Both the position numbers and the translations under genes were made by a program. The notes below the pieces were generated by a model. The model ran no database searches, had not been told where the DNA came from, and saw only the letters and a program-made list of their open reading frames with translations. 64,000 nucleotides of DNA, taken from Schizochytrium sp. TIO01 (lineage: Eukaryota > Sar > Bigyra > Thraustochytrida > Thraustochytriidae). The stretch lies in the NCBI GenBank assembly GCA_004764695.1, contig SMSO01000035.1, forward strand, positions 4,221,040 through 4,285,039, read 5' to 3'. Positions 10,552-19,506 of this stretch are shown piece by piece (the stretch's first letter is position 1; the number at the start of each line of letters is the position of its first letter).

Positions 10552-12256
10552 ATGGGAGGCGCCGTTGTTGAGGATGGCGCCACTTACTCAGGCACGATGG
10601 CCTTCGTGTACGTCTTCAACCTCGTTGTTGGGTTCGGAGCTCTGACTCTACCTTCAGTCTTTTACCAGGCCGGCTATGTCCTAGGTGGACTGTTCATGGC
10701 TGTTCTGGGTGTGATCTCCTTTGTGACGGCGACCTTCGTCGTGGAGGCAATGTCTCTGGGTAACGCAGTCGAGTTCCTCGGGCTGCACAACAGCGGCAAT
10801 AAATATGAAATGGTTAGTACTTCCACAACTCTGGAGGGGGATTCTTCTGATACCGTGGACATCAGCAATCACGCTCAGAACAAAGGTACTTCCCCCAAGA
10901 ACACTGGCAAACAGGTTGCTCCGGATGCCACGAAACTCCGTCGACCTCGTTTGCAGTCTCGTAAGGACGACCATCACCCAATCGACATAGGTCACATCGT
11001 AGCAGGGTCGTCTTCTGATGGAGGTATTGACGATGACGAATTTGACTCTAGGATGAAGAATGAACCTTTTGAACTTCGCAATAAGCTAGAACTTGGAGAC
11101 ATGGCCAAGCTCTTCATGGGAAACTTTGGCTACAAAGTCCTCATGGCAATCACTGGTATATACCTATACGGAGACCTGGCTATCTACGCCTCTGCGACAC
11201 CGACAACATTGATATCATTATTCCCTGGGGATCGTAAAGAAATCACCATTCCTCTGCTGGACTGGACTTATCCGGTAGATCAGGACTCTTCCTATAGCGC
11301 TTGGCTCATGCTATTTTCTTGCATTGTAGTCCCTCTGTCGTGCTTAAATTTCCAGAAAACCAAACATTTACAGATATTTACATGCACATATCGCAATGCT
11401 GCGTTAGTATCCATGATCGCTCTGGCAGCGATACGATATGAAAAGCATGTACTTTCAGGGCGCGGTGGTGATGATGAGCCAGATCTCGAGCTCAAGCAAT
11501 TTAATCCTGCAGGGCTCCCAAAGCTGTTTGGCGCCGCAACTTACTCCTTCATGTGCCACCATTCGCTTCCATCAATTATATTCCCGATTGATGCAGAGTC
11601 ACGCCCCTATATCATGAAAATTCTTGGCTTGGACTATGTAGCTATTCTCATCACCTACTTGATATTGTGCATTCACTGCTTTTTTGGCTTTTGCATCGTA
11701 CAAGGACATCATATGTGAAGAGGAGCCTAGTACATTGTCATGCGCTATCCAGGGTATTTATATTCTCAACTTTAGTTCAGGAACGAATCCGTTCTTTGGG
11801 GATTTTTTAACTCTTCTCCCAGTCTTCATCTGCTTTACAAATTTTCCTCTCATTGCAATTACCACGAGGAATAATCTGATTGTTTGGTTTAATTGGTTTT
11901 ACAATCGCATTACGGGTGGTGTCATCCCACCAGGTGAGGTGCGACTGTGGCATTCTCTTATTGTCGCTGTTCCACCAATCATTATTGCTTTTGTTATCCA
12001 CGACGTCAGCATTATTGTTGAGTTCACAGGTAGCTATGCTGGACTTGCATTGGAGTTTCTCTTCCCATGTTGGCTTGTAGTCTCAGCACGCAAAGCAGTT
12101 AATCGTCTGGATCCTGAAATCCGGCAGGGTAACCCGTACAGGTCACCGTTCCAATCAAACGTAGCTGTGGCCATTGTGTTACTATGGAGCGTGACTTCCT
12201 TGTGTTTTATATTTTTCCAGCAAGCTGGCGCCTTTGCTACTGACGACGATTATTAA
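10552..12256 (+). CDS. TMEM104: TMEM104-like multipass amino-acid-transporter family protein, frame changes once
   Basis: Member of the amino acid/auxin permease-like fold, multipass membrane protein. The N-terminal half (10552-11718) has the family start (a short polar lead, then VFNLVVGFGALTLPSVF), a polar insert at residues about 82-180, IYLYGDLAIYASATPT and YSFMCHHSLPS. The C-terminal half (11684-12256) has LLPVFICFTNFPLIAITTRNN and TGSYAGLALEFLFPCWLV. The halves lie in frames offset by +1. Two explanations fit: one surplus T in the T6 run at 11680-11685, giving 567 residues with a polar loop, or a 55-nt GT-AG intron at 11698-11752, giving 549 residues. The intron version lies closer in length to the human protein I recall, but the site lacks a strong polypyrimidine tract. 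Product identity is confident; transport substrate is unknown. Confidence 0.88.
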
Positions 12257-12603
12257 GGCCTTTTGCCCAGACTTTGGCCATTCTCATGATCACCATGTCT
12301 GATGAAGCTCGATAGTAGTAGAAAAACTCTTCAACAATCAACCCGGTTCAAAGCCAGGTCTGTGTAAACGAATTGAATTTAACTCATTTTCCAAATTACA
12401 TTCTTTTCACATGATGGACAGCAAACGCACGCAACCTTTATCTCAACGATGACTATGAAAGAGGCTTTCCTACTCATTAAAAAAAAATGCTGTCTTCTCT
12501 CAATACTTGACCCTATCTACATTAAAAACTAGCTTGCTACGTAGGTGAAAGTTGCTATGAAAGCCTGAGAATAGAGCAATAATATTTCACTACTTCACTA
12601 TAC
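12257..12603. other. Intergenic, 3' of TMEM104-like gene
   Basis: Ordinary AT-rich spacer before the tRNA array. Nothing recognisable beyond an A8 run near 12480. Confidence 0.5.
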
Positions 12604-12669
12604 TATATATTGTCCAAAAGACTCTGTGATCTCAGCTGATCCGAGTCTTCGCTGACTCAATATCCGCCA
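12604..12669 (+). promoter_or_regulatory. TATA plus 37-nt leader module, copy 1
   Basis: TATATAT begins at 12604, 29 bp before CAGCTGA at 12633. The 37-nt module (12633-12669) ends at the tRNA and contains GAGTC-TTCGCT-GACTC. It belongs to leader subfamily A. Confidence 0.7.
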
Positions 12670-12756
12670 GCCGGAATAGCACAGTGGCAGTTGCGACCGT
12701 CTCATAGAACAAACTAAGATAGCGGCAGGTCGTGAGTTCGATCCTCACTTCTGGCA
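12670..12756 (+). tRNA. tRNA-Met: tRNA-Met (CAT), elongator, 14-nt intron
   Basis: Removing a 14-nt intron (GAACAAACTAAGAT) between positions 37 and 38 gives a 73-nt cloverleaf. The acceptor stem GCCGGAA/TTCTGGC has one G-T pair. The A box is TAGCACAGTGG, the anticodon loop is CTCATAA with anticodon CAT, the variable region is AGGTC, and the T arm is GTGAG-TTCGATC-CTCAC. C32 can pair with the intron G three bases from the 3' splice site, as tRNA endonuclease substrates require. G1-C72 and the normal T loop mark an elongator. Position 27-43 is an A-C mismatch and 13-22 is unpaired in every intact copy. A T5 run follows as terminator. Confidence 0.92.
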
Positions 12757-12800
12757 TTCATTTTTGGATTTTTTCCCTTCCTAAAAACTTGTGTATGTTG

Positions 12801-12866
12801 TATATATACGGCATTGAGATTTCATCTTTCAGCTGATCCGGGTCCTTACCGACTCATCATCCGCAA
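12801..12866 (+). promoter_or_regulatory. TATA plus 37-nt leader module, copy 2
   Basis: TATATATA at 12801, CAGCTGA at 12830. The hairpin is GGGTC-CTTACC-GACTC, in which the A-to-G change leaves a G-U pair so the stem survives. Leader subfamily B; the module ends in CCGCAA. Confidence 0.7.
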
Positions 12867-12953
12867 GCCGGAATAGCACAGTGGCAGTTGCGACCGTCTC
12901 ATAGAACAAACTAAGATAGCGGCAGGTCGTGAGTTCGATCCTCACTTCTGGCA
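12867..12953 (+). tRNA. tRNA-Met: tRNA-Met (CAT), elongator, 14-nt intron
   Basis: Identical to the copy at 12670 in exons and intron, only 197 bp downstream of it. A run of six T's within 10 nt of the 3' end is the likely Pol III terminator. The flanks differ from copy 1 beyond the leader module. Confidence 0.92.
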
Positions 12954-13256
12954 TTTATTTTTTCATCTTTACATGTAATCTTTTTTTTTGTTTGTGAAAA
13001 ATTAAACTAAAAGTTAACATTTACAATGATAATAATAGGAATAATAAGTAGCGAAAGGGGCTGATATATTATACTATTGTATTTTTCGTAGTTTTAGAAG
13101 AATCAATTTCATAATTAACTAAAATAAAAACTGAAAATTAATTAAACTTTAAATTTTAAGTAGAAACTGCAAATCTCTGCAAACTGACTTTTTTTTTCTC
13201 CAATCAATTGTGAACAGTTGTTGTAGGTCGCCGAGGAATTCGCTGCAACAAACCAT

Positions 13257-13342
13257 GCCGGAGTAGCACAGTGGCAGTTGCGACCGTCTCATAGAACAAA
13301 TTAGAAAGCGGCAGGTCGTGAGTTCGATCCTCACCTCTGGCA
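13257..13342 (+). tRNA. tRNA-Met: tRNA-Met (CAT) variant, 13-nt intron, no leader module
   Basis: The mature cloverleaf is intact with one compensated change: A7-T66 became G7-C66 (GCCGGAG/CTCTGGC). The intron is 13 nt (GAACAAATTAGAA) and keeps the G that pairs with C32. It lacks the CAGCTGA leader and any TATA-like motif at the expected distance. The A and B boxes are intact, so it may rely on internal promoters alone or be silent. Confidence 0.8.
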
Positions 13343-13469
13343 TAGATTCACTTTTTGTTGATCTGTGATTGCTGCACTCCTTTTTTAATTTAAAATGGAT
13401 GGTTCAGGTCAGTGCCTTGGCTGCATGTGAGAAGATACAAAGGGAGAATCCCTCGATTATCCAATCTAA

Positions 13470-13556
13470 GCCGGAACAATACAATGGCAGTTGCGATCGT
13501 CTCATAGAATAAACTAAGATAGCAGCAGGTCGTGAGTTTGTTCCCCGATTCTGGCA
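13470..13556 (+). pseudogene. Decayed tRNA-Met copy
   Basis: It aligns end to end with the family and keeps the acceptor stem and CAT loop. The T arm is broken (GTGAG against CCCGA, loop TTTGTTC), position 8 is C, and the anticodon stem has lost a pair (29-41). The B box is destroyed and there is no leader module. Confidence 0.85.
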
Positions 13557-13893
13557 AATGACTATTTTTTGTCGTGGTTGGTTATAGTCAGATGGGTTGG
13601 ACATGGAGATTTGCATCATTAACCTTTTTTTTTGTTTAAAAAAAAAAAAAAATTACATTCAAAAAAAGAAAAGAATAATTAGTTTTTATTCTTTCATGAG
13701 CGAAGTGCAGATTTCTAAACCGAGATCAAAACTACACGTGCGTGTTACCTTCTTTGTTAAAATATATCATCCCATATTCTTTTGTGTCACATCGCAGTTG
13801 TTTTCATATTTAATTATCTACTCTGGAAGGGGAAAAGAATGAGAGTCTTAAAAACGGAGGCTTGTTTTGCAAGAGCAGAAATTCACAACTTCA

Positions 13894-13960
13894 TTTATTT
13901 ACTACCTTGGCCGCATCGTCTCTCAGCTGATTCGAGTCCTTAATGACTCATCGTCCGCCA
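13894..13960 (+). promoter_or_regulatory. TATA-like plus 37-nt leader module, copy 5
   Basis: TTTATTTAC at 13894, CAGCTGA at 13924, hairpin GAGTC-CTTAAT-GACTC. Leader subfamily B. Confidence 0.65.
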
Positions 13961-14047
13961 GCCGGAATAGCACAGTGGCAGTTGCGACCGTCTCATAGAA
14001 CAAACTAAGATAGCGGCAGGTCGTGAGTTCGATCCTCACTTCTGGCA
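13961..14047 (+). tRNA. tRNA-Met: tRNA-Met (CAT), elongator, 14-nt intron
   Basis: Exons and intron are identical to the copy at 12670. A T-rich terminator follows the discriminator A. Confidence 0.92.
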
Positions 14048-14380
14048 ATTTAATTTTTTTAATGGTTGGTCATCATACCCCATCTCACACATGGTCATTT
14101 GTAAAACAAACCTTTTGTTGTTTCTTTTTTCACACAAAAAAGAGACCTATTTTGTTTTTATTCCTACATGAATAAAATGCATTTCTACACCGAGATCGAA
14201 ACCAACAGCTCGTTTTAACTTCTATATAGTTTCAATATGGTATCCTATTTTCTTCTTCGTCACATTACACTTGTTTTGATAATTAATTATCTACTTTGGA
14301 AGGGAATGTGAGTATCAAAAAATTAAAATTAATTTTAAAAATTCAAGTTTATTTTGTCAGGGCGGAATTTCACAACTTCA

Positions 14381-14446
14381 TTTATTTACTACCTGGCCGC
14401 ATCGTCTCTCAGCTGATTCGAGTCTTCACTGACTCAACATCCGCCA
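14381..14446 (+). promoter_or_regulatory. TATA-like plus 37-nt leader module, copy 6
   Basis: TTTATTTAC at 14381, CAGCTGA at 14410, hairpin GAGTC-TTCACT-GACTC. Leader subfamily A, although the more distal flank is shared with copy 5 of subfamily B. Confidence 0.65.
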
Positions 14447-14532
14447 GCCGGAATAGCACAGTGGCAGTTGCGACCGTCTCATAGAACAACTAAGATAGCG
14501 GCAGGTCGTGAGTTCGATCCTCACTTCTGGCA
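14447..14532 (+). tRNA. tRNA-Met: tRNA-Met (CAT), elongator, 13-nt intron
   Basis: Exons match the other copies. The intron has lost one A (GAACAACTAAGAT, 13 nt), so the only change falls in spliced-out sequence. A run of eight T's follows. Confidence 0.92.
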
Positions 14533-14917
14533 ATTAATTTTTTTTGTTTTTGTATTTTGTTGCTGGATCAACATAGAAGGAAAAGGAGGTTGACACCTCT
14601 CTCCAAGTCTTCCACAAAGTTTGACTCCAAGTAGGTACCTAGGCATTTCTACTATAAGTGTTTTAAATATTGTGAAACGAGAAATTGGAAAACCAGCGCC
14701 AGGTATGCATTGCATTGCATTTCTTTATGAACTGTTGCAAACTCTGTACGTACTACTCCTTCGTTGCTGAGTTATACTGCTTTGCAGTTGTTTTTTTGAA
14801 TGCGGGGTTATCTTTTAAAAACAAATGAAAGGCTGGGAGTATGAGTTGTTTGCTCGGGAGACCAATCACAGGTCTGTGTTCATGCAGAATGCACTGAAGA
14901 TTATTTATCAAACTTCA

Positions 14918-14984
14918 TTTATATGTGGCCTTGGCCGAATTGTCTCTCAGCTGATTCGAGTCTTCACTGACTCAACATCCGCCA
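14918..14984 (+). promoter_or_regulatory. TATA plus 37-nt leader module, copy 7
   Basis: TTTATATG at 14918, CAGCTGA at 14948, hairpin GAGTC-TTCACT-GACTC. The leader is identical to that of copy 6. Confidence 0.7.
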
Positions 14985-15071
14985 GCCGGAATAGCACAGT
15001 GGCAGTTGCGACCGTCTCATAGAACAAACTAAGATAGCGGCAGGTCGTGAGTTCGATCCTCACTTCTGGCA
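14985..15071 (+). tRNA. tRNA-Met: tRNA-Met (CAT), elongator, 14-nt intron
   Basis: Identical to the copy at 12670, with a T6 terminator a few bases downstream. Confidence 0.92.
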
Positions 15072-15690
15072 TTCTTTTTTCAAAACTTTTTCAACTTTGG
15101 AATTCAATTTCTCAATTTTTACCTTTTTAGATATCGTAATATCCTATTTGTAACTTTGTAGGCGAGCACAACCGTAAGCACATGCAAATTTACAGCAATA
15201 CTTTGAAGTTGTTTGTTAGCAAACCACTGCAACACTCTCGAGTAGTTGTGCTTCCACCGAATTGCAGTAGACTCAGACTCTCCAGCAACCCTTTGGGTGA
15301 GACTTGAGTATTGCTGCAATATCTTGCAAGCAGCGTTGGGATTTTATGTCAGCAAATCCTTTCTTTGTGATCGACAACATCTGCCAGATTGTTTGCCAAC
15401 CTCAATCATCAGAGTGTAGCTGCAAATCTTTTACCTATATTCATGATATTTTGAAGATGATCGATCATATTGAAGAAGAAAATAGTTACTAATCTCATCG
15501 TGCACGCATGCTTCAATAAAAGGACTTTACTCTCTAAGGTATACGTGAAGAACTTGAAAAGGAATGTGTGGATAGACAAGACGCTTCACATGGTCTAATT
15601 ATTGTTGATTGGAAGATGGCGCTTGTAAGTTTATCAGCTCGGGAGACAACGCAGAAGCACGTTGATAAGAGAGGATTCAGTTGGCACAGG

Positions 15691-15742
15691 ACTCTTGTGG
15701 TGCTCTTGTGGTGCTCTTGTGGTGCTCTTGTGGTGCTTTTGT
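15691..15742. repeat. 12-bp tandem repeat
   Basis: About four copies of a TGGTGCTCTTGT unit, the last with one change. It lies in the decayed stretch between tRNA copies 7 and 8. Confidence 0.9.
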
Positions 15743-15782
15743 AATGTACTTCAGAAGACGGAAGGTCAAAGTATGATGCCAG

Positions 15783-17421
15783 ATGGCTATCCTGGAGAGG
15801 AAATCGTTGCAGATCGTATGTAGGTTTTATCTCGGTCAAACTTTGCTTAGAAAAAAACAAGCGAACGACAGCTGTCGTAGCTTTGATGCTAAAATCTATC
15901 GTTATTTGAATGAAGACTGGGGTTCCATCATTGTAAATAACATATTTAAAAGTAATTATGATGGTTGTTGTTTTTCCTTACACCGATTCAGCTTCATTGT
16001 AATGCTCAATACGCGTTGACCTGATCAAAATCGAACAATATCTTCATTTTGAGACTCAATATGGAAAGTTGCCAGCATTGAGTCATGCTTCGCAACTGCA
16101 AGAAAAATGTGAAATCCTACATGAAGAGAAAATGAAAGAAGCCGTGCAAAACATGCCATGTCACCTACAGGATTTAAACGTGCTCTGGCGTGCTCTGGCG
16201 ATGTCCAACACTACAGTGTGCAGTTAATCGCCACGACTTACGAGACAATTCCTAGGCTAGATTGCACTCTTCGACTTACTGCAGATGCATCAAAAAGGCT
16301 AATGAAACGTTGTGATGCCACGTTTTTCAAATTTGACTAAAGCTCCAACTATTTCCAAACCTACGGAGGTGTTTTAGGCTGCACAAGATGACCGGAAGTT
16401 TCCGATTTGGGTACAATCCTACTTTAAATCAGCGATCCCTTCACTATTTCTTTTGCTCTTGGTAATAGACATTAATGAGGTGATCAAAGCTGTATGCCTC
16501 GCTCAAATTCTCCAGCATTTGCGAGTTTCCCACGTCTGGACGAGAAATTTAGAAATGTCGGTCCATACTGTGACCACGAGGTAGGTGTGATGGTAGAGAG
16601 TGATGACGAAAGAATGTCAGGAAATGACGAACAAAACGTTGCCACATATATTGAAAATTCGATAGATTACCTGATTGATAGCGAGACTCCTCCTCATACT
16701 CAAAATAGCCCATTTTAGCAAAAGATTCGCTGGGGTCATCAGTTGATTATGATGGAGAATCTGACCATTCCGGGTCCACTTTTGATGTAAGGTCTATTGA
16801 CAGCAATCAAATTGCTGAGTATTCTAATTTCCTGATGTTGCAATCGATACCCAGTTAAAAATTGATGTTCCAAGCAAAAGATACGAATATGCTCACTATA
16901 CCTCAATGGTAAATCCACCCTTACCGGTGTTAGGATAGTTACACTTCAAATTCTAAGGTCATCAAGGGCTCTATGCACGCATTAGAACCACAGGTTTCGC
17001 AAATCAGAGACCTCTGGTCCTTTCAAGGCTCTGATTCGCCATTATCTACAGCGAGAATTGGTTTTTCTATGCTGCATTCTCATAGTAAGATTAGTACTGA
17101 TCATACAGATATGTTCGACTACAAGTTTGCACAATCCACTACCGTCAAGTCAAGTGCACAGGGTTGGTGAGAAGACCTAAGAAGAGTAACGTATACGGCG
17201 GAGACTATGCGTTAATGCACTACAACGACATTAGAGTACGCTATAACAAAGACACAATCAATTCATCAGACGGGCTGGTGCCTTCTAATATGCTCGAAAG
17301 ACTCAAAGCCAAGCAGGGTAGGCAGTGCTCATACCCTAGCGTGTCGAACATCCACATGAGGGTTTCATTTCTGGTGAAGTTGTCTAAGCAGTCTGATTCC
17401 TGTGTCCTAATATTATCTTAA
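15783..17421 (+). pseudogene. Possible decayed or intron-split protein gene
   Basis: Coding-like fragments occur on the + strand in changing frames. About 16005-16228 reads RVDLIKIEQYLHFETQYGKL and ends at TAA. 16494-16718 is acidic, and about 16750-16857 contains DHSGSTFDVRSID. 16973-17170 contains QIRDLWSFQGSDSP. 17164-17421 contains MLERLKAKQG and YPSVSNIHMRV. The fragments look like protein sequence more than chance frames do, but I recognise no family and see no consistent splice sites. It could be a pseudogene, a dead mobile element or a rapidly evolving gene with introns. Confidence 0.3.
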
Positions 17422-18296
17422 GATAATTTGGATCGATAAGTGAGGTTGCAAATCTAATGTTTTTTCTAAGTACAGGGCAAAGTAACTGAAACGTATATAA
17501 ATATTAAGAAAATGAAGCCGAGAAATTTGATTGCCAAGCTGATCAAAGACTTGCCAGAAACACAAATAAATCCGGAATCAAAGAGGAGTTAATATTGGAT
17601 AACGAGGTACTTCCCAGGCGTGAACACAGAAAAATATCAAATACATTTAACAACATTATTAATCCGAAGTTAATGGACATATTCATTGCGTGAGTAGACG
17701 TATTATCCACTGCTGCCTTGTTGCGGCTACTTTAAACTGATCTCATCCATGCGTTTCACCATTGTTTACAAACTTGAAAATCTGTTCTAAAGCCTCGTTG
17801 CGGCAGACACTTTGCCAAGCCCTGGAGACAAATACGATAGCGCCTTCCGTTCTAGTTCGTCGCATCTGCAGCGCACTGGAAATGTCTTATTAACCTTTCA
17901 AAGGGTCGCTTGCTAGGCAACATTCTTATTCATTCCGGAAGTCTCTGATCTTGCGACGATGTGCCACACACTATCATTTGCACTAAGCAACAAAAAATTT
18001 AACCCATCATGATGGTAGATTTTTAGTCCTTATAAATAAAAAAGTAAATAGTAAAAGAGAGAAAACAAAAAGTACGACATCTGCATCAATCGATCAATAT
18101 TCGATTTCTTAATGCACTAGCGAGACCTTATTACCTCATGAAAAATGTGTAGTAAATTTCAAATACGTTTTCTTAGTTTGAGATTTTCTTCTGCAATTTG
18201 TCCAGAGGTCTTACCTGTGGGGCACGCGTTAAAGTCTGTAGCTCTTGGTGTCGTTTGATGTAAAAAATGTGAAACGATGTTTTGCTGACTTTAAGT
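17422..18296. other. Spacer inside tRNA array
   Basis: AT-rich. I see no gene, repeat array or tRNA-like sequence before the TATA element of copy 8. Confidence 0.5.
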
Positions 18297-18362
18297 ATAT
18301 ATATGTTCATAGCCGCTTCGTCTCTCAGCTGATTCGAGTCTTCGCTGACTCAACATCCGCCA
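18297..18362 (+). promoter_or_regulatory. TATA plus 37-nt leader module, copy 8
   Basis: TATATATATG at 18297, CAGCTGA at 18326, hairpin GAGTC-TTCGCT-GACTC. Subfamily A. CGTCTCT directly before the module is shared with copies 5 and 6. Confidence 0.7.
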
Positions 18363-18449
18363 GCCGGAATAGCACAGTGGCAGTTGCGACCGTCTCATAG
18401 AACAAACTAAGATAGCGGCAGGTCGTGAGTTCGATCCTCACTTCTGGCA
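18363..18449 (+). tRNA. tRNA-Met: tRNA-Met (CAT), elongator, 14-nt intron
   Basis: Identical to the copy at 12670 although 3.3 kb of unrelated sequence separates it from copy 7. A long T run follows. Confidence 0.92.
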
Positions 18450-18761
18450 TTTCTTTTTTTTCTCCTCGCTTTTTTTTTTCAATAAATGACTCAAATGCAA
18501 AAATTGTATATTAGTGTTTTGTCTTTGACGAGAGCTGCTTTTTGCTTAAAGAGCTGCTTCAGGAATAGATCACTTACGCTTATGGCCCTTGCTAGGTTTC
18601 AATGTATTTCTGCAGAATAAGGACACGGCTGATTTCAATTTCCTAAATCGGCTGCAGTCCAATATCTGGGATGGAAAATCATTCGCTCGGTTATTATATG
18701 GATAGATAGATAGTTCGATCAGAAAACATGCGACAACAAAAAATAAATATTTTATCCATAG

Positions 18762-18826
18762 TTATATACGCATGAGGGCTCTTCACTTTCAGCTGATTCG
18801 AGTCCTTACCGACTCATCGTCCGCAA
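18762..18826 (+). promoter_or_regulatory. TATA plus 37-nt leader module, copy 9
   Basis: TTATATAC at 18762, CAGCTGA at 18790, hairpin GAGTC-CTTACC-GACTC. Subfamily B, ending CCGCAA like copy 2. Confidence 0.7.
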
Positions 18827-18913
18827 GCCGGAATAGCACAGTGGCAGTTGCGACCGTCTCATAGAACAAACTAAGATAGCGGCAGGTCGTGAGTTCGATC
18901 CTCACTTCTGGCA
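18827..18913 (+). tRNA. tRNA-Met: tRNA-Met (CAT), elongator, 14-nt intron
   Basis: Identical to the copy at 12670, followed by TTTCTTTTTTT. Confidence 0.92.
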
Positions 18914-19441
18914 TTTCTTTTTTTATTTCTTTTTCATATTTATAATTTAACCACTTCGTTACCTTAACACTCTCACGAGCCCGAGGGAATGAGGTTTTAT
19001 TTTTATAAAAACTTGATTAAAACTCAATCAAAACAATCAAACACTGATACTACAATGACAGACCAAGTTGCAGATCATCTTTAAAAAACCAGTTCCCCTC
19101 CCCCACTGTTTATGTATGTGACAACCTAATCTCTCATGGCTTGACTGACAACCTCAATGTCACAATCTGATTGTATTCTTCCGTTTTATTATTATTTTAC
19201 TTGTACTTAAAGCTTGGCATTGTATAAGGAAAGCCCTTCGTAGGTGCACAGGGGTCAGGATCACTAAAATTTTCCAAAGCAAAACGGGTTTTCTGTGAGT
19301 TCTGCCCAAAAGGTACATTTTAACTCATCGCCTCTGTACTTCTGAGTAGTGAGAGTGAAGGGTTTTCAAACAATTTGTTATTGATACCTATAGCCAAAGA
19401 CAGACTCGAGTTTTTAAGTACACAAAACTGTAGAGTAGGTT

Positions 19442-19506
19442 TATATATGGCATTAGCTTGCGGAAGTATCAGCTGATTCGAGTCCTTACCGACTCATCAT
19501 CCGCCA
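19442..19506 (+). promoter_or_regulatory. TATA plus 37-nt leader module, copy 10
   Basis: TATATATGG begins at 19442, CAGCTGA at 19470, hairpin GAGTC-CTTACC-GACTC. Subfamily B with a CCGCCA end. Confidence 0.7.

Larger units (their letters stand above)
13682..14446 (+). repeat. Duplicated upstream segment of two adjacent tRNA loci
   Basis: 13682-13960 and 14154-14446 are diverged direct copies. Both start GTTTTTATTC, share CGAGATC and AATTATCTACT motifs, and run through TTCATTTATTTACTACC into the leader module. A shorter trace precedes the copy at 14985. The tRNA array therefore grew partly by tandem duplication of units of about 0.5 kb. Confidence 0.75.

Noticed and set aside
12633-12669. 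Leader module as a half tRNA or an upstream tRNA in a tandem pair
   Set aside because: Although it has a B-box-like core and ends in CCA, the flanks of TTCGAGT do not form a T stem and no acceptor partner exists.
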